The position numbers and the translations under genes were made by a program. From the NCBI GenBank assembly GCA_043424615.1, contig JBHWOX010000048.1:1-8041 (forward strand): 8,041 nt of DNA. Direction: 5' to 3'. Within the stretch, counting starts at the first letter, position 1. Each line of letters opens with the position of its first letter. The DNA comes from JAUNQW01 sp043424615. Its GTDB lineage: Bacteria; Bacillota; Bacilli; Lactobacillales; Carnobacteriaceae_A. The notes under the pieces were generated by a model. It saw only the letters and a program-made list of their open reading frames with translations. It searched no databases and had not been told where the DNA came from. Shown one piece after another: positions 5,382 through 8,041 of the stretch.

Positions 5382-6617
5382 ATGAAAATTGCTGCTATTA
5401 ACGGTTCTTTATCAGAAATTTCATATAACCGTAAATTATTACAATTCATCCAGCATGAATTTAGCCATGAATTAGATATTGACATTCTAGAATTACATGA
5501 TGTCCCTGTTTTCCAACAATTTGTCGACCAGACAGACCATGTGGCCATTCAACACATTTACCGCACGATTCATAATGCTGACGGTGTGATTATCGCTACT
5601 GGTGAACATAGCCATACCGTCTTGCCCGCAGTTAAGAATATCATTGAACATTTGTCCGTGGACCTTCACCCTTTTAACAACAAACCAGTTCTGGTTGTGG
5701 GGGCTTCTTATTACAACCAAGGGAGTTCACGCGCTCAACTTCATTTAAAACAAATTTTAGAAGCACCTGGAGTCAATGCTTATACCATGCCTGGTAATGA
5801 ATTCCTGCTATCTAATGCTCGTGAAGCTTTTGATGACCATGGCCGGATAAAAGATGAAGATACGGTTCAGTTTTTAAGAGAAGTCCTCGGCAAATTCAAA
5901 GCCTATGTGTCCCTCATTACCGCTATGGAAGGCAAAGCTAAGCCCATTTATCCTGAAGAAGATTTAAGTGCTTCCAAGCCCATCGAAACAACCATTGAAG
6001 GTATCCCTTATGACGCTGACGACTGGGTCGAGCAGGCGGCTGAAAAAGTGAAGGCAGCTGAGGGATCAGACTATGTGAAATTAAAGCGTGGGGTCTTAAC
6101 TGTTGATCAGATCAATTATTTATTAGCCTCCTTGCCCATGGACATTAGTTTTGTCGATGAAAACAACCAGTTCCTTTATTATAAAAACAGCGAGGAAAAA
6201 TCGGAAGACTCCTCCAGACCTTGGCCGGAAGATGTAGGTTCAAGCATGAAAGACGTCCATCTTGAAAAAAGTCTGGATAGAGTCCAAAAAGTTATCCAAG
6301 CTTTACGCTACGGGGAAGAAGACTGCATAGAAATCCCAACTTTCAGTCAAGCCGATGAAAAACATGTGGTCCAATTTTACCAAGCCATGCGGGATGAAAA
6401 CGGTCACTATCGGGGGGTCAACCAGTATAGCTTAGACTTAAAAGAAATGCTTGACTTGTACTTAAAACAAAGTGACCAAGAATTAACCGCCACCCCTCCG
6501 ACCCAAGCCATTTGGGAGGATTCGTCTACGGATGCTACATCTGGGGCAAGTTCAGACCAAAGTGCCGATGACGCATGCAGAGAGTCAACAGACGCAACCA
6601 GTGGGGCTTCGGAGTAA
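5382..6617 (+). CDS. FMN reductase-like protein with PAS-like domain and twin C-terminal flavinylation motifs
   Basis: A 411-residue protein in three parts. Residues 1 to about 180 are a flavodoxin-fold FMN reductase domain, clearly paralogous to the preceding gene (shared KPVLVVGASY, GSSRAQ, NEFLL), but the flavin loop TPEYNHS is changed to TGEHSHT (72-78). Residues about 232-360 resemble the PAS-like domain found at the C-terminus of DUF438 proteins (LTVDQINYLL at 239-248, LPMDISFVDENNQ at 251-263, AMRDENGHYRG at 335-345). Residues 366-411 are a low-complexity acidic tail with two copies of STDATSGAS. Each contains D-x-x-S-G-A-S, the ApbE target motif, so Ser390 and Ser410 are predicted FMN sites. 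AAGGAGG stands seven bases before the ATG. As last gene of an operon headed by a cytosolic apbE, it is the obvious ApbE substrate. The domain calls are fairly safe; the flavinylation is inferred. Confidence 0.85.
   Translation: MKIAAINGSLSEISYNRKLLQFIQHEFSHELDIDILELHDVPVFQQFVDQTDHVAIQHIYRTIHNADGVIIATGEHSHTVLPAVKNIIEHLSVDLHPFNNKPVLVVGASYYNQGSSRAQLHLKQILEAPGVNAYTMPGNEFLLSNAREAFDDHGRIKDEDTVQFLREVLGKFKAYVSLITAMEGKAKPIYPEEDLSASKPIETTIEGIPYDADDWVEQAAEKVKAAEGSDYVKLKRGVLTVDQINYLLASLPMDISFVDENNQFLYYKNSEEKSEDSSRPWPEDVGSSMKDVHLEKSLDRVQKVIQALRYGEEDCIEIPTFSQADEKHVVQFYQAMRDENGHYRGVNQYSLDLKEMLDLYLKQSDQELTATPPTQAIWEDSSTDATSGASSDQSADDACRESTDATSGASE
6531..6551 (+). other. Predicted ApbE flavinylation motif 1 (residues 384-390)
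   Basis: Encodes DATSGAS, matching the consensus D-x-x-[S/T]-G-A-[S/T]; the last Ser (390) is the predicted FMN acceptor. Typical FMN_bind proteins such as NqrC and RnfG have the motif inside a folded domain; here it sits in an apparently unstructured tail. Confidence 0.65.
6591..6611 (+). other. Predicted ApbE flavinylation motif 2 (residues 404-410)
   Basis: A second DATSGAS, exactly 20 residues after the first, with one Glu following before the stop codon. Over the nine-residue repeat STDATSGAS only the glycine codon is the same in both copies; the other eight differ synonymously. Confidence 0.65.
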
Positions 6618-6640
6618 ATGTTTAGACACTATTATTAACA

Positions 6641-6679
6641 AAGAGAGAGTCGCTTTCAGCCACTCTCTCTTGTTTTTTC
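6641..6679 (+). terminator. Terminator of the apbE operon
   Basis: A perfect 10-bp stem, AAGAGAGAGT (6641-6650) and ACTCTCTCTT (6662-6671), is followed by TGTTTTTT. It lies 23 bases after the stop of the third gene. On the minus strand it also stands just past the endolysin stop and could act in both directions, though the T-run on that side is weaker. Confidence 0.88.
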
Positions 6680-7596
6680 TATTTTACTTCTTGTACTTCG
6701 TAAAGTTTTCCCTCTAGGATGAATTGATGATCTCCTCGCTCTGTTGAATGTTTAATTTCTCTAGCCTGACCCTTATTCACCTGCTCTAGCCGCCGATTCA
6801 TGTCTTTAATCTCTACTTCTTTTCTACCAGCGGGTTGGGCTTCCACTATATCTTGAGCTAAAAGGTCACCAATAACTGTCCCCTGGCTGTCTTTCAATCG
6901 ATAAGCTTGTGGAGATAGGCTAGGATTAGAAGAGCTTCTTGCAGGGCCTAAATTCAGCACTTGGTCAATAAAGTAAGAAGAAGCTTTGACCCACTCTGAA
7001 ATAGGCTTGCCCCCATGATAGTGAGTAGCCCATGTTCCCACCCTTACCTTTTCACCCTTTTTTAAGAGTTTAAAATGAGGGAGCTTTTGATTCTTCCTTT
7101 TCATCTTTTGCCATTCAGTCTCTACCATCTGCTTAAATGTCGGCCAATCTATCCCTTCCTTACCATCCATGATTTGAGCGGGGCACCATTTTTGGCACCA
7201 ATCATAATGGCGCAGCACATCATTCAAGCCAAGTCCTTCATGGTGTAGGATCCAAGCCACCAGATAAGCGCCATTTTGGATTGTTTTTTTATAATTGCCA
7301 TCTTTGTGAACACATAATTCTACTCCAATAGAAGTCGTGTTTCCTTCTTTTGTAGAAGCGTGCCAGGCTGACCACGAATGCTTAAAAGATTGAATCGCTT
7401 GCGTTTCATCCACAGTCCAATGCCAAGAGGATTGAGCCCAGCCCACCCGCTTTTGTAAATTGGCATGCATGCGGGCATTTGCTCCCTTGCTTAGATTAGC
7501 TGTTTGATGTACCGTTACTTTCTTTTTCAGATTGTTATAACCGTATCCATTCGCTCCTTTGACATGCTGGGCATAATCAGCAAACATCTTCACCAT
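6679..7596 (-). CDS. Phage-type endolysin, N-acetylmuramoyl-L-alanine amidase with SH3-like cell-wall domain
   Basis: Cleaves the bond between N-acetylmuramic acid and L-alanine in peptidoglycan. Of 305 residues, 1 to about 150 form an Amidase_2 domain: VHQTAN with zinc ligand His30, WHWTVDE (58-64), GVELCV (91-96) and RHYDWCQKWCP (129-139) with His130, Lys136 and Cys138, the usual zinc and catalytic set. After a basic linker, residues about 178-253 look like the SH3-type wall-binding repeat of lactic-acid-bacterial phage lysins (VRVGTWATHY, then AYRLKDSQGTVIGDLLAQDI). The last 50 residues are charged and unassigned. No signal peptide, so release would normally need a holin; no holin gene is present. 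The ATG at 7594-7596 has AAGGAG eight bases upstream. No convincing promoter is seen. Its solitary position beside tRNA-Ser suggests a prophage remnant, but the frame is intact. Confidence 0.9.
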   Translation of the reverse strand: MVKMFADYAQHVKGANGYGYNNLKKKVTVHQTANLSKGANARMHANLQKRVGWAQSSWHWTVDETQAIQSFKHSWSAWHASTKEGNTTSIGVELCVHKDGNYKKTIQNGAYLVAWILHHEGLGLNDVLRHYDWCQKWCPAQIMDGKEGIDWPTFKQMVETEWQKMKRKNQKLPHFKLLKKGEKVRVGTWATHYHGGKPISEWVKASSYFIDQVLNLGPARSSSNPSLSPQAYRLKDSQGTVIGDLLAQDIVEAQPAGRKEVEIKDMNRRLEQVNKGQAREIKHSTERGDHQFILEGKLYEVQEVK

Positions 7597-7678
7597 TTAT
7601 TCCACTCCTTTTTTACTTGAAACAGTAGATCATCTGCTTAACTTTAATTACGGTCGGAGTGATTGGCTTGTATCAAAA

Positions 7679-7717
7679 TAAAAAAATAAAAAAGCCTAAC
7701 TAATATTAGTTAGACTT
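7679..7717 (-). terminator. Terminator downstream of tRNA-Ser
   Basis: A perfect 18-base palindrome (7696-7713, CTAACTAATATTAGTTAG) with further outer pairing is followed on the minus strand by a long T-rich run (complement of 7679-7693). It would end the transcript carrying tRNA-Asn and tRNA-Ser before it reaches the endolysin. Confidence 0.8.
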
Positions 7718-7733
7718 CTGACTGAATATATAT

Positions 7734-7784
7734 GGGGCAAATTAAGTTTTTACCGAACTAAAGTGGGCAAATTTGGGGCAAATG
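7734..7784. repeat. Three direct repeats of a GGGCAAAT motif, attachment-site-like
   Basis: Copies at 7734-7743 (GGGGCAAATT), 7764-7773 (TGGGCAAATT) and 7775-7784 (GGGGCAAATG), spaced 30 and 11 bases, about three and one helical turns. Short direct repeats of this kind at the 3' end of integrase genes, next to tRNA attachment sites, are familiar in low-GC Gram-positive phages. A plus-strand frame through the repeats reads WGKLSFYRTKVGKFGAN and stops at 7814-7816; it might be the tail of a decayed integrase, but no other part of such a gene remains. Confidence 0.4.
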
Positions 7785-7871
7785 TTTTTAAAACTCATGA
7801 TAGCGTAAACTATTAAACCTTATCAAATCAGCCTTTTAGCTAGGTATTACCACCCTATTTTACATCAAAAA

Positions 7872-7958
7872 AGGAAAGTAGGGGATTCGAACCCCTGAAC
7901 CGCAAAAACGTTTACACGCTTTCCAAGCGTGCTCCTTCAGCCTCTCGGACAACTTTCC
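7872..7958 (-). tRNA. tRNA-Ser(GGA)
   Basis: Class II tRNA of 87 bases. Acceptor GGAAAGT/ACTTTCC; the anticodon stem CACGC/GCGTG encloses loop TTGGAAA, giving anticodon GGA. The T-arm AGGGG/CCCCT is perfect. The variable arm pairs poorly (AAC with GTT, then an unpaired G and one more pair). The base at the discriminator position is T at the start of a run of six T, where G is usual for bacterial serine tRNAs. No CCA is encoded. Confidence 0.92.
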
Positions 7959-7982
7959 AAAATAATATTTAAAAAAACAAAA

Positions 7983-8041
7983 CTCCGCAAACAGGGCTCG
8001 AACCTGTGACATCATGATTAACAGTCATGCGCTCTACCGAC
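7983..8041 (-). tRNA. tRNA-Asn(GTT), partial, 5' end beyond the window
   Basis: The 3' part of the cloverleaf is visible: acceptor 3' strand TTGCGGA with discriminator G, T-arm ACAGG/CCTGT, and anticodon loop CTGTTAA in CATGA/TCATG giving anticodon GTT. The acceptor 5' strand and part of the D-arm are cut off. It lies 24 AT-rich bases upstream of tRNA-Ser. No CCA is encoded. Confidence 0.9.

Noticed and set aside
5303..5720. Two minus-strand frames across the FMN reductase genes
   Set aside because: Antisense to well-supported genes and without family features.
6532..6717. Plus-strand frame of 61 codons over the end of the third operon gene
   Set aside because: It is the shifted frame of the tail and runs through the terminator.
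1..8041. CRISPR array, insertion sequence, T-box or FMN riboswitch
   Set aside because: No regular repeat-spacer pattern, no transposase frame or terminal inverted repeats, and the leaders (about 40-60 bases) are too short for these riboswitches.

Overview
The window looks like a chromosomal piece of a low-GC Gram-positive bacterium, most likely a member of the Lactobacillales (an Aerococcaceae-type organism would fit, but I cannot fix the genus). Reasons: AGGAGG-type ribosome sites before the genes, textbook sigma-A promoters, AT-rich spacers, a siphophage-type endolysin, and tRNA genes in the order typical of Firmicute tRNA arrays.

Layout. Bases 1-660 are AT-rich and hold no gene I can support. 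Bases 700-1332 are a minus-strand tRNA block; in transcription order it reads Glu-Asp-Phe-Tyr-Trp-Gln-Leu, with its own promoter (1403-1431) and a terminator (661-691). After a 393-base spacer comes a minus-strand two-gene operon, folP (dihydropteroate synthase) followed by an alpha/beta hydrolase, ending in a hairpin at 1687-1717. A 206-base divergent promoter region separates it from a plus-strand three-gene operon at 3812-6617: apbE (FAD:protein FMN transferase), a small NAD(P)H-dependent FMN reductase, and a longer paralogue of that reductase with a PAS-like domain and an acidic C-terminal tail. A terminator follows. Converging on it from the right is a phage-type N-acetylmuramoyl-L-alanine amidase (endolysin), then a 275-base stretch with a terminator and attachment-site-like direct repeats, then minus-strand tRNA-Ser(GGA) and a partial tRNA-Asn(GTT) cut by the window edge.

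How it works together. The main point of interest is the apbE operon. ApbE covalently attaches FMN to Ser/Thr in motifs of the form D-x-x-[S/T]-G-A-[S/T]. This ApbE has no visible signal peptide or lipobox, so it should act in the cytosol. The third gene of its operon ends in two copies of STDATSGAS, each containing a perfect match to that motif (residues 384-390 and 404-410). Eight of the nine codons differ between the copies, all synonymously. The simplest reading is a self-contained cytosolic system: a flavin reductase-like protein carrying a flexible tail with two covalently bound FMN groups, its dedicated flavin transferase, and a partner reductase that may feed it electrons from NAD(P)H. 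The electron acceptor and physiological role cannot be read from this window.

The second theme is chromosomal. Asn-Ser and Glu-Asp-Phe-Tyr-Trp-Gln-Leu are consecutive parts of the usual Firmicute tRNA array, here separated by about 6.5 kb. A lone endolysin and integrase-type direct repeats beside the tRNA-Ser 3' end suggest that phage integration and decay helped to split the array.
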